Below are positions 15,630-23,384 of a stretch of 64,000 bases of DNA, one piece after another. Both the position numbers and the translations under genes were made by a program. Position 1 is the stretch's first letter; each line of letters opens with the position of its first letter. The notes beneath the pieces are model-generated. The model had not been told where the DNA came from, did no database searches, and worked only from the letters and a program-made list of their open reading frames with translations. The DNA comes from Shinella zoogloeoides (GTDB taxonomy: Bacteria; Pseudomonadota; Alphaproteobacteria; Rhizobiales; Rhizobiaceae): the NCBI RefSeq assembly GCF_033705735.1, contig NZ_CP131131.1, positions 1,302,001 to 1,366,000 on the forward strand, read 5' to 3'.

Positions 15630-16289
15630 TCAGGTCCTCACACCATCGAGGCCGCGGGTGACCCGGCGCTCCAGCCAGCGCATGCCGTAGGAAATGGCGA
15701 GCGCCATCAGGAAATAAAGCACGAGGATGGTGGCGAAGGGGATCAGCGTGCTGCCCGTCTGCGCGCGCACCACCTGCGCCTGGAAGGTCATGTCGGTGAG
15801 CGAGATCAGCGAGACGACGGCCGTGCCCTTCAGGAGCTCGATGGCATTGTTGCCGAAAGTCGGCAGCATCAGGGGCAGCGCCTGCGGCAGGATGACGTGG
15901 CGCATCGCCTGGCCCCGCGAAAGGTTGAGCGCGATGCAGGCCTCCCGCTGCTCGCGGCCGATCGCCTTGACGGCCCCGCGCACCACCTCCGCCCCATAGG
16001 CGCCGACATTCAGCCCGAGCGCCAGGACACCGGCCTGCAGCGGCGAGAGCGTGACGCCCGCGAAAGGCAGGACGAAATAGACCCAGAAGAGCTGCACGAA
16101 GATCGAGGTGCCACGGAAGAACTCGATATAGGTCGTGGCGAGCGCCCTCACCGCCATGAAACGGCTGACACGGCCGAGGCCCGCGAGAAATGCCATGATG
16201 ACGGCAAGCACCGAGCCCATGACGGTAAGCTCGAGCGTCACGAGCGCGCCTTGCAGGATCAGCCCTATATAGCCGGACCAGTCGGTCAT
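15630..16289 (-). CDS. ehuC: Ectoine/hydroxyectoine ABC transporter permease EhuC
   Basis: HisMQ-family permease of 219 residues starting at MTDWSGYIG (16289); the longer frame to 16424 translates the intergenic palindrome and is rejected. Membrane spans at about 10-35, 50-75, 85-105, 150-170 and 185-205, with the EAA loop at REQREACIALNLSRGQ. It forms the permease pair with EhuD. A RIME-like element separates it from ehuB, which may tune mRNA stability so that the binding protein is made in excess. Confidence 0.91.
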   Translation of the reverse strand: MTDWSGYIGLILQGALVTLELTVMGSVLAVIMAFLAGLGRVSRFMAVRALATTYIEFFRGTSIFVQLFWVYFVLPFAGVTLSPLQAGVLALGLNVGAYGAEVVRGAVKAIGREQREACIALNLSRGQAMRHVILPQALPLMLPTFGNNAIELLKGTAVVSLISLTDMTFQAQVVRAQTGSTLIPFATILVLYFLMALAISYGMRWLERRVTRGLDGVRT

Positions 16290-16325
16290 GGTGTGTTCCA
16301 AGTTAGCTTCAACCGGGCAAAGCCT

Positions 16326-16471
16326 CTCATCCGCCTGCCGGCACCTTCTCCCCGCAAGCGGGGCGAAGGGCGAACCGGCATCGTTTTCCAGATCGTCAAC
16401 GACGATGGGAAAACGGAGCCGCAAATCCCTTCTCCCCGTTCACGGGGAGAAGGTCGCGGCAGCGGGATGAG
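16326..16471. repeat. RIME-like intergenic mosaic element between ehuB and ehuC
   Basis: Two strong palindromes (CCTTCTCCCC...GGGGCGAAGG at 16344-16369 and CCTTCTCCCC...GGGGAGAAGG at 16428-16453) sit inside outer inverted ends CTCATCC (16326) and GGATGAG (16471). This is the architecture of the Rhizobium-specific intergenic mosaic element, found only between genes. Here it lies inside an operon. Confidence 0.75.
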
Positions 16472-16488
16472 GGGCGAACCTGCCTCCA

Positions 16489-17340
16489 TCACTTCGCCGC
16501 GCAAAGCTTCTCGCGCGTCGTCGACATCGCGGCCTTGGCGGAGAAGCCGTAGGGCTCGATGATCTTGGCGAATTCGCCGCTTTCCTTCAGCTTGGCGAGC
16601 TCCACGTCGAAGGCATCGCGCAGGGCCTCGTCGCCCTTCCTGAACGCCGCACCGTCGCAATAGACCGGAGCGCCCTCCACGGGGGCGACCACTTCGATCC
16701 CGGGATCGTTCGCCTTGGCGATAAGGTCGTTGATGGACAGGACCGGCAGCGAATAGGCATCGATACGGCCGTCCTGCAGCATCTTCAGGCCGCTCTGGCC
16801 ATCCGGCACGACGATGACGCGGTCACGCGGCACGCCGGCTTCGAGCGCCAGCTTCTCCTCGGTACCGCCACCCGGCGCGCCGATCTTCGCATCCGGATTG
16901 TCGGCGATGTCCTTGTAGCTCTTGAGGCCGAGCGGATTGCCCTTCTTCAGCGCGAAGGCCTCGGCATCGCACAGGACCGGCTCGGAATAGGCGACGGCGG
17001 CACAGCGCTCCGGCTTCATGAAGAGGCCGGCGGTGATGACATCGTGGCGGCCTGCCTGCAGGCCGGGGATCATCGCGCCGTATTCGGAAATGGAGGCGAC
17101 GATATCGGCGACCCCGAGGCGCTTGAAGACCTCCCGCGCCACATCCGGAGCCGCCCCCGAAACCTTGCCGTCGGCGGCGACCGCCGTGAACGGCGGCTCG
17201 TTGGCGATGGCGACGCGGGCAAAGCCCTGCGCCTTGAGCTGCTCAAGCTTGCTGTCATCGGCGGAAGCCGGCACGGCGGCCACAAGCGCCATCAGCGCGC
17301 TCGCGCCGGCAGCCATTTTCAAAAACGTCCTCATGCTCAT
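16489..17340 (-). CDS. ehuB: Ectoine/hydroxyectoine-binding periplasmic protein EhuB
   Basis: Solute-binding protein of 283 residues, family 3 (polar amino acid type). The start is MSMRTFLK at 17340, with GAGGAG 9 bases upstream. A Sec signal peptide ends near residue 28 (ALVAAVPASA). The mature domain has the FTAVAADGKVSG and SISEYGAMIPGLQAGRHDVI segments of EhuB. In S. meliloti the protein binds ectoine and hydroxyectoine with high affinity through aromatic residues. It lies between ehuA and the RIME-like element. Confidence 0.92.
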   Translation of the reverse strand: MSMRTFLKMAAGASALMALVAAVPASADDSKLEQLKAQGFARVAIANEPPFTAVAADGKVSGAAPDVAREVFKRLGVADIVASISEYGAMIPGLQAGRHDVITAGLFMKPERCAAVAYSEPVLCDAEAFALKKGNPLGLKSYKDIADNPDAKIGAPGGGTEEKLALEAGVPRDRVIVVPDGQSGLKMLQDGRIDAYSLPVLSINDLIAKANDPGIEVVAPVEGAPVYCDGAAFRKGDEALRDAFDVELAKLKESGEFAKIIEPYGFSAKAAMSTTREKLCAAK

Positions 17341-17407
17341 TGTTGCGAACTCCTCTGGATGTCTCTGGTTGTTGTTTGAGGCCTTGTTCCCGAGCGGCGA
17401 CGGCCAC

Positions 17408-18193
17408 TCAGACGCGGTGCCCGGCCGCGATGATCTTGCGCAGGAAAGTCTGCGTGCGCTCCTGCCTGGGATTGCGGAAAATCTCGGCCGGCTTGCCTTC
17501 CTCGACGATCTTTCCGCGGTCGAAGAAGAGGACGCGGTCGGCGAAATCGTGGGCAAAGCCCATTTCATGGGTGACGAGCAGCATGGTCATGTCCGTCTCG
17601 GCGGCAAGCTTGCGCATGACGTTCAGCACCTCCTCGACGAGCTCCGGGTCAAGCGCCGAGGTCACCTCGTCGAACAGCATGATCTTGGGGGAAAGCGCCA
17701 GGGCGCGGGCGATGGCGACGCGCTGCTTCTGTCCGCCGGACAGTTGGGCGGGCATGTTCTTCGCCTTGTCGGCAAGGCCCACCATGTCGAGAAGCTCCAT
17801 CGCCCGCTTTTCCGCCGCCGCCTTTGCCACACCCTTCGTCAGCATCGGGGCAAGCGTGACATTGTCGAGCACGCATTTGTGCGGGAAGAGGTTGAAGTGC
17901 TGGAAGACCATGCCGATCTTCTCGCGCATCCTGTGCAGATGCCGGTCGTCGGCCGGCACGAGGCTGCCGTTCTTCGGCATGTGGTAGAGCTGGTCGCCGT
18001 CGACCTCGATATGACCGCCGCTGATGCTCTCCAGCGTCATCAGGATGCGCAGGATCGTCGTCTTGCCGGAGCCGGACGGACCGATAAGGGCGAGCTTCTC
18101 GCCCGGCAGCACCTCCATCGACAATCCGTCGAGCACGGTCAAAGGACCGTAGCGCTTCGTGATGTTGTCGATGCGGATGATGGATGCGGCCAT
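17408..18193 (-). CDS. ehuA: Ectoine/hydroxyectoine ABC transporter ATPase EhuA
   Basis: ABC ATPase of 261 residues. Walker A is GPSGSGKTT, the signature LSGGQKQRVAIARAL, Walker B IMLFDEVTSALDP, and the switch His is in LLVTHEMG. The start is MAASIIRI at 18193, because GGGAGAG lies 7 bases ahead; the ATG 8 codons upstream contains that site. As first gene of the operon it follows a promoter region with a TTGACA box (minus strand, near 18254) and an inverted repeat likely bound by EnuR. Confidence 0.92.
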   Translation of the reverse strand: MAASIIRIDNITKRYGPLTVLDGLSMEVLPGEKLALIGPSGSGKTTILRILMTLESISGGHIEVDGDQLYHMPKNGSLVPADDRHLHRMREKIGMVFQHFNLFPHKCVLDNVTLAPMLTKGVAKAAAEKRAMELLDMVGLADKAKNMPAQLSGGQKQRVAIARALALSPKIMLFDEVTSALDPELVEEVLNVMRKLAAETDMTMLLVTHEMGFAHDFADRVLFFDRGKIVEEGKPAEIFRNPRQERTQTFLRKIIAAGHRV

Positions 18194-18260
18194 GCATGTC
18201 TCTCCCTGTTGAGACAAGTGATGGCCTAACGATGCGCAGCGATCGAAATCATGTCAATCC

Positions 18261-18286
18261 GAATAATAATATCAGTACAATTATTC
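18261..18286. promoter_or_regulatory. Inverted repeat upstream of ehuA, candidate EnuR operator
   Basis: GAATAAT (18261-18267) and ATTATTC (18280-18286) are perfect inverted 7-bp arms 12 bases apart. The site lies just upstream of a minus-strand TTGACA in the only gap between enuR and ehuA, the expected place for the operon repressor. Binding is inferred. Confidence 0.5.
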
Positions 18287-18315
18287 TTGAACCGCCCAAT
18301 TGGCGGGCATTATCC

Positions 18316-19701
18316 TCAAATCGCGAGCAACAGCGCCTCGGGGTTTCCACTGGCCAACGAGGCCAGAATGCCGAGGCCGGTGCGAAGTTCCCGCTCGGTG
18401 GTGGAACCGAGCGAGATGCGCACGGCCGGATGCCAGTGCTGATCGCATGTGCGGAAGGAGGAGCCGGGCGCGATGGCGACGCCGCGCAGGCGGGCCTGGG
18501 AGACGAACCCCTCCTCCGCATGCCCTTCCGGCAGCGGCAGCCAGACATGCAGGCTTTGCGGGTGGGCATGATAGGGCAGGCCGGCGAAGACCTCCTCCGC
18601 GATGGCATGGCGCACCGCCAGCGCACCACGCTGCCAGTTGACGAGATCCATCGCCGTCCCGTCGCTTACCCAGCGCGTGGCAATCTCGGCGATCGATGGC
18701 GTCGCCATCCAGTTGGATACGAGATGCCGGTTGGCGACGGCGGCGACATAGCGGTCGGGCGCGGCGAGATAGCCGATGCGCAGGCCCGGCACCGTGATCT
18801 TGGTGAAGCTCGTGACGTAGAGCGTGCGCTCCGGAGCATAGGCGGCAATCGGCGCCGGCCGGCCTTCGACCAACGGTCCAAGGATATCGTTCTCGATGAT
18901 GGCGATGTCGTGCCGCTGCGCGACTTCCGCCAGCGCCTGCCGGCGCTCCGCGCTCATCAGCGTCGCCGTCGGATTGATGACGGAAGGTTGCAGGAATACG
19001 GCGCGAATCACGCCCTTGCGGCAGGCCTCATCCAGCGCCGCCGGGATCATGCCGTCATGGTCGATCGGCAGGCCTTCGAGATGCAGGCCGAGATAGGAGG
19101 ACAGCGGCACCAGCGTATGGTGGCTGATCGCCTCCGTCGCAACGGTCGCGCCGGGCGGCGCCACGCTCATCAGCGCCACCGTCATGCCCGAGGTCGCGCC
19201 ATTGGTGATGCTGATGTTCAGCGGCGAAATGTCGAGCCCGCAACGCGCCAGCCATTCGGCGGCAACGACCCGATGGCGCGGGAACACCATGTTGGGCCGG
19301 AAGGAAAGCGCCGAGCTCGACGGCAGGTTTTCCGCCAGCCAGCCGAAGGCTTCGCGCATGCGCTCCAGATGAAGCTGCTCGCAGACCGGCTTGAGGATGG
19401 AGAGGTCGACCAGCTCGCCGAGGCGTTCCGGCAGATAGGGCGGCTCCGGCTCCTTCGGCCGGGTCTGCACGAAGGAGCCGCGCCCGATCTCGCCCGAGAT
19501 GAGGCCGCGGCGGATCAGCTCGTCATAGGCGCGGCTGACGGTCTGCACGGAGAGTTTGAGGTCGTCGGCGAGCTTGCGATGCGGCAGAAGGCGTGTACCG
19601 TTCGGCAGCAATCCTTCCTGGATGGCGCGGGCGATCTGTTCAGCAAGGGAAAGATAGGCCGGCCGGCGCAATTGGGATATATCGGGTCGCCAATTTGTCA
19701 T
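18316..19701 (-). CDS. enuR: EnuR, MocR/GntR-family PLP-dependent repressor of ectoine catabolism
   Basis: 461 residues: a GntR winged helix (15-80, LADDLKLSVQTVSRAYDELI), a linker, then an aminotransferase-I-like effector domain. The PLP lysine is Lys301 in SFTKITVPGLRIGYL, close to the position reported for Ruegeria EnuR. That protein represses import and catabolic genes until PLP-bound Lys reacts with N-acetyl-diaminobutyrate or diaminobutyrate. The start is MTNWRPD (19701); upstream extension of the frame is spurious. It lies head-to-tail before ehuA and divergent from asnC. Confidence 0.9.
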   Translation of the reverse strand: MTNWRPDISQLRRPAYLSLAEQIARAIQEGLLPNGTRLLPHRKLADDLKLSVQTVSRAYDELIRRGLISGEIGRGSFVQTRPKEPEPPYLPERLGELVDLSILKPVCEQLHLERMREAFGWLAENLPSSSALSFRPNMVFPRHRVVAAEWLARCGLDISPLNISITNGATSGMTVALMSVAPPGATVATEAISHHTLVPLSSYLGLHLEGLPIDHDGMIPAALDEACRKGVIRAVFLQPSVINPTATLMSAERRQALAEVAQRHDIAIIENDILGPLVEGRPAPIAAYAPERTLYVTSFTKITVPGLRIGYLAAPDRYVAAVANRHLVSNWMATPSIAEIATRWVSDGTAMDLVNWQRGALAVRHAIAEEVFAGLPYHAHPQSLHVWLPLPEGHAEEGFVSQARLRGVAIAPGSSFRTCDQHWHPAVRISLGSTTERELRTGLGILASLASGNPEALLLAI

Positions 19702-19730
19702 GATTTCAACAGTGCTCAAATTCAGTTCAA

Positions 19731-19743
19731 TTGACAATGTCAA
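19731..19743. promoter_or_regulatory. Palindromic TTGAC-AAT-GTCAA in the enuR-asnC divergent promoter
   Basis: A 13-base palindrome whose left half doubles as a consensus -35 (TTGACA) for asnC, with a weak CATTGT 17 bases on. A protein bound here would block asnC and probably enuR. AsnC autoregulation or EnuR control are both possible. Confidence 0.4.
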
Positions 19744-19803
19744 AATGCCTTTCCATTGTGTTTTTCTCCGCTTTGACATGATCCCCGCCCGGAGGGCGCC
19801 CCG

Positions 19804-20292
19804 ATGAAACTCGACGCCATCGACCTGCGTATCCTGGAGGCCATCCAGGAGAACGGGCGCATCACCAAGCTGGCGCTGGCGGAGAAGGCAGGCCTCTCCC
19901 CCACGCCCTGCTGGCTGCGCCTGCGAAAGCTGGAGAAGGCCGGTATCGTTTCGGGCTATCATGCCCGTGTCGCCGTGCGCCGCGTCGCCCCGGTCGCCAG
20001 CGTCATGATGGAGGTGACGCTCGCCAACCACCGCCAGGCGGATTTCGAGCGGTTCGAGCGCGCGGTGGCGGCAACGCCGGAGATCGTCGCCTGCTGGTCG
20101 GTCGGCGGCGGCGTCGATTACATCCTGAAGATCATGGCCGCCGATATCGACGCCTACCAGCGTCTCGTCGACGGCCTGCTCGACCGCGAATTGGGCATCG
20201 ACCGCTACTTCACCTACATCGTCACCAAGACGGTGAAGGAGGAAACGGTGCTGCCACTGGCAACGCTGCTGCCCGTTCAGGGCCCCGAATAG
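19804..20292 (+). CDS. asnC: Lrp/AsnC-family regulator of the ectoine locus
   Basis: 162 residues: N-terminal helix-turn-helix (residues 5-60, GRITKLALAEKAGLSPTPCW) and a C-terminal RAM effector-binding sheet (75-150, ending YIVTKTVKEE). GGAGGG precedes the ATG. An AsnC-type gene is a regular partner in ectoine-degradation clusters and is thought to activate catabolic genes on sensing diaminobutyrate-type ligands. It is divergent from enuR and cotranscribed or closely spaced with doeC and doeD. Confidence 0.88.
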   Translation: MKLDAIDLRILEAIQENGRITKLALAEKAGLSPTPCWLRLRKLEKAGIVSGYHARVAVRRVAPVASVMMEVTLANHRQADFERFERAVAATPEIVACWSVGGGVDYILKIMAADIDAYQRLVDGLLDRELGIDRYFTYIVTKTVKEETVLPLATLLPVQGPE

Positions 20293-20294
20293 AG

Positions 20295-20361
20295 AGATTG
20301 TCTATGGCGGCGGATATCTTTGGTCAAAGTCTCTGCCCCCGACCCCGGCAATAGACAATCT
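20295..20361. promoter_or_regulatory. 11-bp perfect inverted repeat between asnC and doeC
   Basis: AGATTGTCTAT (20295-20305) and ATAGACAATCT (20351-20361) are exact inverted copies, centres 56 bp apart (over five helical turns). The second lies 49 bp before the doeC start. The layout suits a looping or multimeric regulator such as AsnC; an RNA stem is the alternative. Confidence 0.5.
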
Positions 20362-20409
20362 GTCGTTCCGCCTCGGGCAGACTCCTCCCGACAACCCGAG
20401 GAGGCCGCC

Positions 20410-21906
20410 ATGACCGCCGTATTTGCCCGCACGACATTTCACGATGCGCTTGCCCGCCTCGCCGATCCGCATCTGCTGCGCGAGCTCTCCTATGCCGGCG
20501 GCCGCTGGACTGCCGGCCGGGACGGCGCGAGCTTCAAGGTGACGGATCCCGCATCGAATGCCACGCTGGCCTGGGTTGCGGAACTCGACGCCGGGCAGAC
20601 CACGGAGGCGATTTCGGCCGCCAGCGACGCCTTCCCCGCCTGGCGGGACCTGCTGCCGCAGCAGCGCGGCAAAATTCTGCGCCAATGGGGCGAGCTGATG
20701 CTCGAGCATCGCGAGGATCTTGCCTTGCTGATGACGCTGGAACAGGGCAAACCGCTGGCCGAATCCCGCGGCGAGATCGACTATGCGGCATCCTTCGTCG
20801 AATGGTATGCCGAGGAGGGAAAGCGCCTCAACGCCGAGAGCGTCACCAGCCACCTGCCCGGCGCGGAGATGATCGTGCGCCGCGAGGCGCTCGGCGTCGT
20901 CGGCATCGTGACACCGTGGAACTTCCCCTCCGCGATGATCACCCGCAAGGCTGCGGCGGCCCTTGCCGCCGGCTGCACGGTCGTCGCCCATCCCTCCAGC
21001 GAAACGCCGCTCTCGGCCCTCGCCCTTGCCGAACTCGGCGAGCGGGCGGGCCTTCCTGCCGGTGTCTTCAACGTCGTGACCGGGGACGCCGCGACCATCG
21101 TCGGCCGCATGAATGCCGATCCCCGCATCCGCGCCATGAGCTTCACCGGCTCGACGGAGATCGGCAGGCTGATCGCCGGCCAGTGCGCATCCACCATGAA
21201 GCGGCTCATCATGGAACTGGGCGGCCATGCGCCGCTGATCGTCTTCGCCGATGCCGATATCGACAAGGCCGCCGACATCGCCGTCAATGCCAAGTTCGCG
21301 ACATCCGGCCAGGATTGCCTCGCCGCCAACCGCATCTATGTCGAGCGCCCCGTGCTCGCCGCCTTTATGAAGGCCTTCAAGGCGCGCATCGAGGCGCTGA
21401 AGGTCGCCGGCGGATTGGAGCCGGACGCCGAGATCGGCCCCCTGATGCATGAACGCGCCATCGCCAAGGTGGAGGAGCAGGTGGCCGATGCGGTCAAGCG
21501 CGGTGCGAGACTTCTCACCGGCGGCAAGCGCCACAAGGCCGGACCGCTGTTCTTCCAGCCGACGCTGCTGACCGACGTCCCCGACGACGCCGTGATCATG
21601 CGCGAGGAGACCTTCGGGCCGGTGGCCGCCGTCACCGCCTTCGACAGCGAGGCGGAAGTGATCGCGCGGGCCAACGATACCGAATACGGCCTCGTGGCCT
21701 ATGTCGTCACGGAAAACGGCGCACGCCAGATGCGCCTTGCCCGCGCGCTGGAATACGGCATGGTGGCGGTCAACCGCGTGAAGATCACCGGCGGCCCGAT
21801 CCCCTTCGGCGGCTGGAAGCAATCCGGCCTCGGCCGCGAAGGCTCGCGCCACGGCATGGAGGCCTTCACCGAACTCAAATATCTCTGCATCGACACCGCT
21901 GCCTGA
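20410..21906 (+). CDS. doeC: NAD(P)-dependent aldehyde dehydrogenase of ectoine degradation (aspartate-semialdehyde to aspartate)
   Basis: 498-residue aldehyde dehydrogenase starting at MTAVFAR (20410), with GAGGAGG 6 bases upstream. General-base Glu269 (MELGGHAP), catalytic Cys303 (SGQDCLAAN) and SFTGSTEIG for NAD binding are all present. The coenzyme-contact segment usually written KPSE reads HPSSETP here. It is related to succinate-semialdehyde dehydrogenases (ssd), but between asnC and the diaminobutyrate transaminase it should oxidise L-aspartate-beta-semialdehyde to aspartate. Confidence 0.85.
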   Translation: MTAVFARTTFHDALARLADPHLLRELSYAGGRWTAGRDGASFKVTDPASNATLAWVAELDAGQTTEAISAASDAFPAWRDLLPQQRGKILRQWGELMLEHREDLALLMTLEQGKPLAESRGEIDYAASFVEWYAEEGKRLNAESVTSHLPGAEMIVRREALGVVGIVTPWNFPSAMITRKAAAALAAGCTVVAHPSSETPLSALALAELGERAGLPAGVFNVVTGDAATIVGRMNADPRIRAMSFTGSTEIGRLIAGQCASTMKRLIMELGGHAPLIVFADADIDKAADIAVNAKFATSGQDCLAANRIYVERPVLAAFMKAFKARIEALKVAGGLEPDAEIGPLMHERAIAKVEEQVADAVKRGARLLTGGKRHKAGPLFFQPTLLTDVPDDAVIMREETFGPVAAVTAFDSEAEVIARANDTEYGLVAYVVTENGARQMRLARALEYGMVAVNRVKITGGPIPFGGWKQSGLGREGSRHGMEAFTELKYLCIDTAA

Positions 21907-21917
21907 AAGGAAAGACC

Positions 21918-23291
21918 ATGGCCGACAGACGCAACGAACTCACCGCCTGGGACCGCGACCACTTCTTCCATCCCTCCACCCATATGGGCATGCATGCCCG
22001 CGGCGAGACGCCGACGCGCGTCATCGGCGGCGGCGAAGGTGTCTACATCACCGACACCGGCGGCAAGACCAGCCTCGACGCCTTTGCCGGCCTCTATTGC
22101 GTCAATGTCGGCTACGGCCGCCAGAAAATCGCCGACGCCATCGCCGAGCAAGCGAAGAACCTCGCCTACTACCACGCCTATGTCGGCCACGGCACGGAAG
22201 CCTCGATCACACTGTCCAAGATGATCATCGACCGCGCGCCCGAGGGCATGAGCCGGGTCTATTTCGGCCTCTCGGGCTCGGACGCCAACGAGACCAACAT
22301 CAAGCTCATCTGGTACTACAACAACATTCTCGGCCGGCCGGAGAAGAAGAAGATCATCTCGCGCTGGCGCGGTTATCACGGCTCCGGCGTCATGACCGGC
22401 TCGCTGACCGGCCTCCACCTCTTCCACAACGCCTTCGACCTGCCGCGCGCGCCGATCCTGCACACGGAAGCACCCTATTTCTTCCGCCGGCCGGACCGCT
22501 CGATGGACGAGGAGCAGTTCTCGCAATATTGCGCCGACAAGCTGGAGGAAATGATCCTCGCCGAGGGCCCGGAGACGGTCGCCGCGTTCATCGGGGAACC
22601 GATCCTCGGTACCGGCGGCATCGTGCCGCCGCCGAAGGGCTACTGGCAGAAGATCCAGGCCGTGCTCGACAAATACGACATCCTGCTCGTCGCCGACGAG
22701 GTCGTCACCGGCTTCGGCCGTCTCGGCACGATGTTCGGCTCGGACCATTACGGCATGAAGCCGGCGCTCATCACCATCGCCAAGGGCCTCACCTCCGCCT
22801 ATGCGCCGCTCTCCGGCACCATCGTCTCCGACAAGGTCTGGGAGGTGCTGGTCAAGGGATCCGACGAACTCGGCGCCATCGGCCATGGCTGGACCTATTC
22901 CGCCCATCCGATCTGCGCCGCCGCGGGCGTCGCCAATCTGGAGCTGATCGACGAACTCGGCCTGGTGGAAAATGCCGGCACGACGGGCGCCTATTTCCGC
23001 AGCGAGCTCGCCAAGGCCGTCGGCGACCACAGAAATGTCGGCGAAGTGCGCGGCGATGGCCTGATGGCTGCCGTGGAATTCGTCGAGGATCGGGACGACC
23101 GCATCTTCTTCGATCCTTCGCGGAAGATCGGCCCGCAAGTGGCGAGCGCCCTCCTCGAACGCGGCGTCATCGGCCGCGCCATGCCGCAAGGCGACATCCT
23201 CGGCTTCGCCCCGCCGCTGTGCCTCACCCGCGAGGAGGCCGATATCGTGGTGAAGGCGACGGCCGACGCGGTGAAGGCCGTTCTCGGCTGA
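21918..23291 (+). CDS. doeD: Diaminobutyrate transaminase of ectoine degradation (class III)
   Basis: 457-residue class III (omega) aminotransferase. The PLP lysine is Lys289 (TIAKGLTSAY), the pyridine-N aspartate Asp260 (VADEVVTGFG), and the phosphate loop SGSDANET. Predicted reaction: L-2,4-diaminobutyrate plus an amino acceptor to aspartate semialdehyde, which doeC (11 bp upstream) would oxidise. The family is promiscuous, so the substrate rests on context. Confidence 0.85.
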   Translation: MADRRNELTAWDRDHFFHPSTHMGMHARGETPTRVIGGGEGVYITDTGGKTSLDAFAGLYCVNVGYGRQKIADAIAEQAKNLAYYHAYVGHGTEASITLSKMIIDRAPEGMSRVYFGLSGSDANETNIKLIWYYNNILGRPEKKKIISRWRGYHGSGVMTGSLTGLHLFHNAFDLPRAPILHTEAPYFFRRPDRSMDEEQFSQYCADKLEEMILAEGPETVAAFIGEPILGTGGIVPPPKGYWQKIQAVLDKYDILLVADEVVTGFGRLGTMFGSDHYGMKPALITIAKGLTSAYAPLSGTIVSDKVWEVLVKGSDELGAIGHGWTYSAHPICAAAGVANLELIDELGLVENAGTTGAYFRSELAKAVGDHRNVGEVRGDGLMAAVEFVEDRDDRIFFDPSRKIGPQVASALLERGVIGRAMPQGDILGFAPPLCLTREEADIVVKATADAVKAVLG

Positions 23292-23301
23292 GATATGAAA
23301 T

Positions 23302-23329
23302 GGCGGGGCAGCCAAGATGCTGCCCCGCC
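23302..23329. terminator. GC-rich hairpin after doeD
   Basis: GGCGGGGCAGC / GCTGCCCCGCC, 11-bp perfect stem with a 6-base loop, between the convergent doeD and MFS genes. No good T-run follows, so it may terminate weakly or protect 3' ends. Confidence 0.55.
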
Positions 23330-23384
23330 GCATCATGCCTGAAACGCCGACGGCCGCCCGCCCGCACTGCGGCAGGGTGTTGAA

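Noticed and set aside
16326..16471. Possible CRISPR-like repeat pair
   Set aside because: Only two unequal palindromes with one spacer and RIME-type outer ends; not a CRISPR array.
20302..21852. 516-codon minus-strand frame across doeC
   Set aside because: Antisense of the aldehyde dehydrogenase gene, low-complexity composition, no ribosome site.
21699..23336. 545-codon minus-strand frame over doeD
   Set aside because: Antisense shadow; the plus strand encodes an intact transaminase with all active-site residues.
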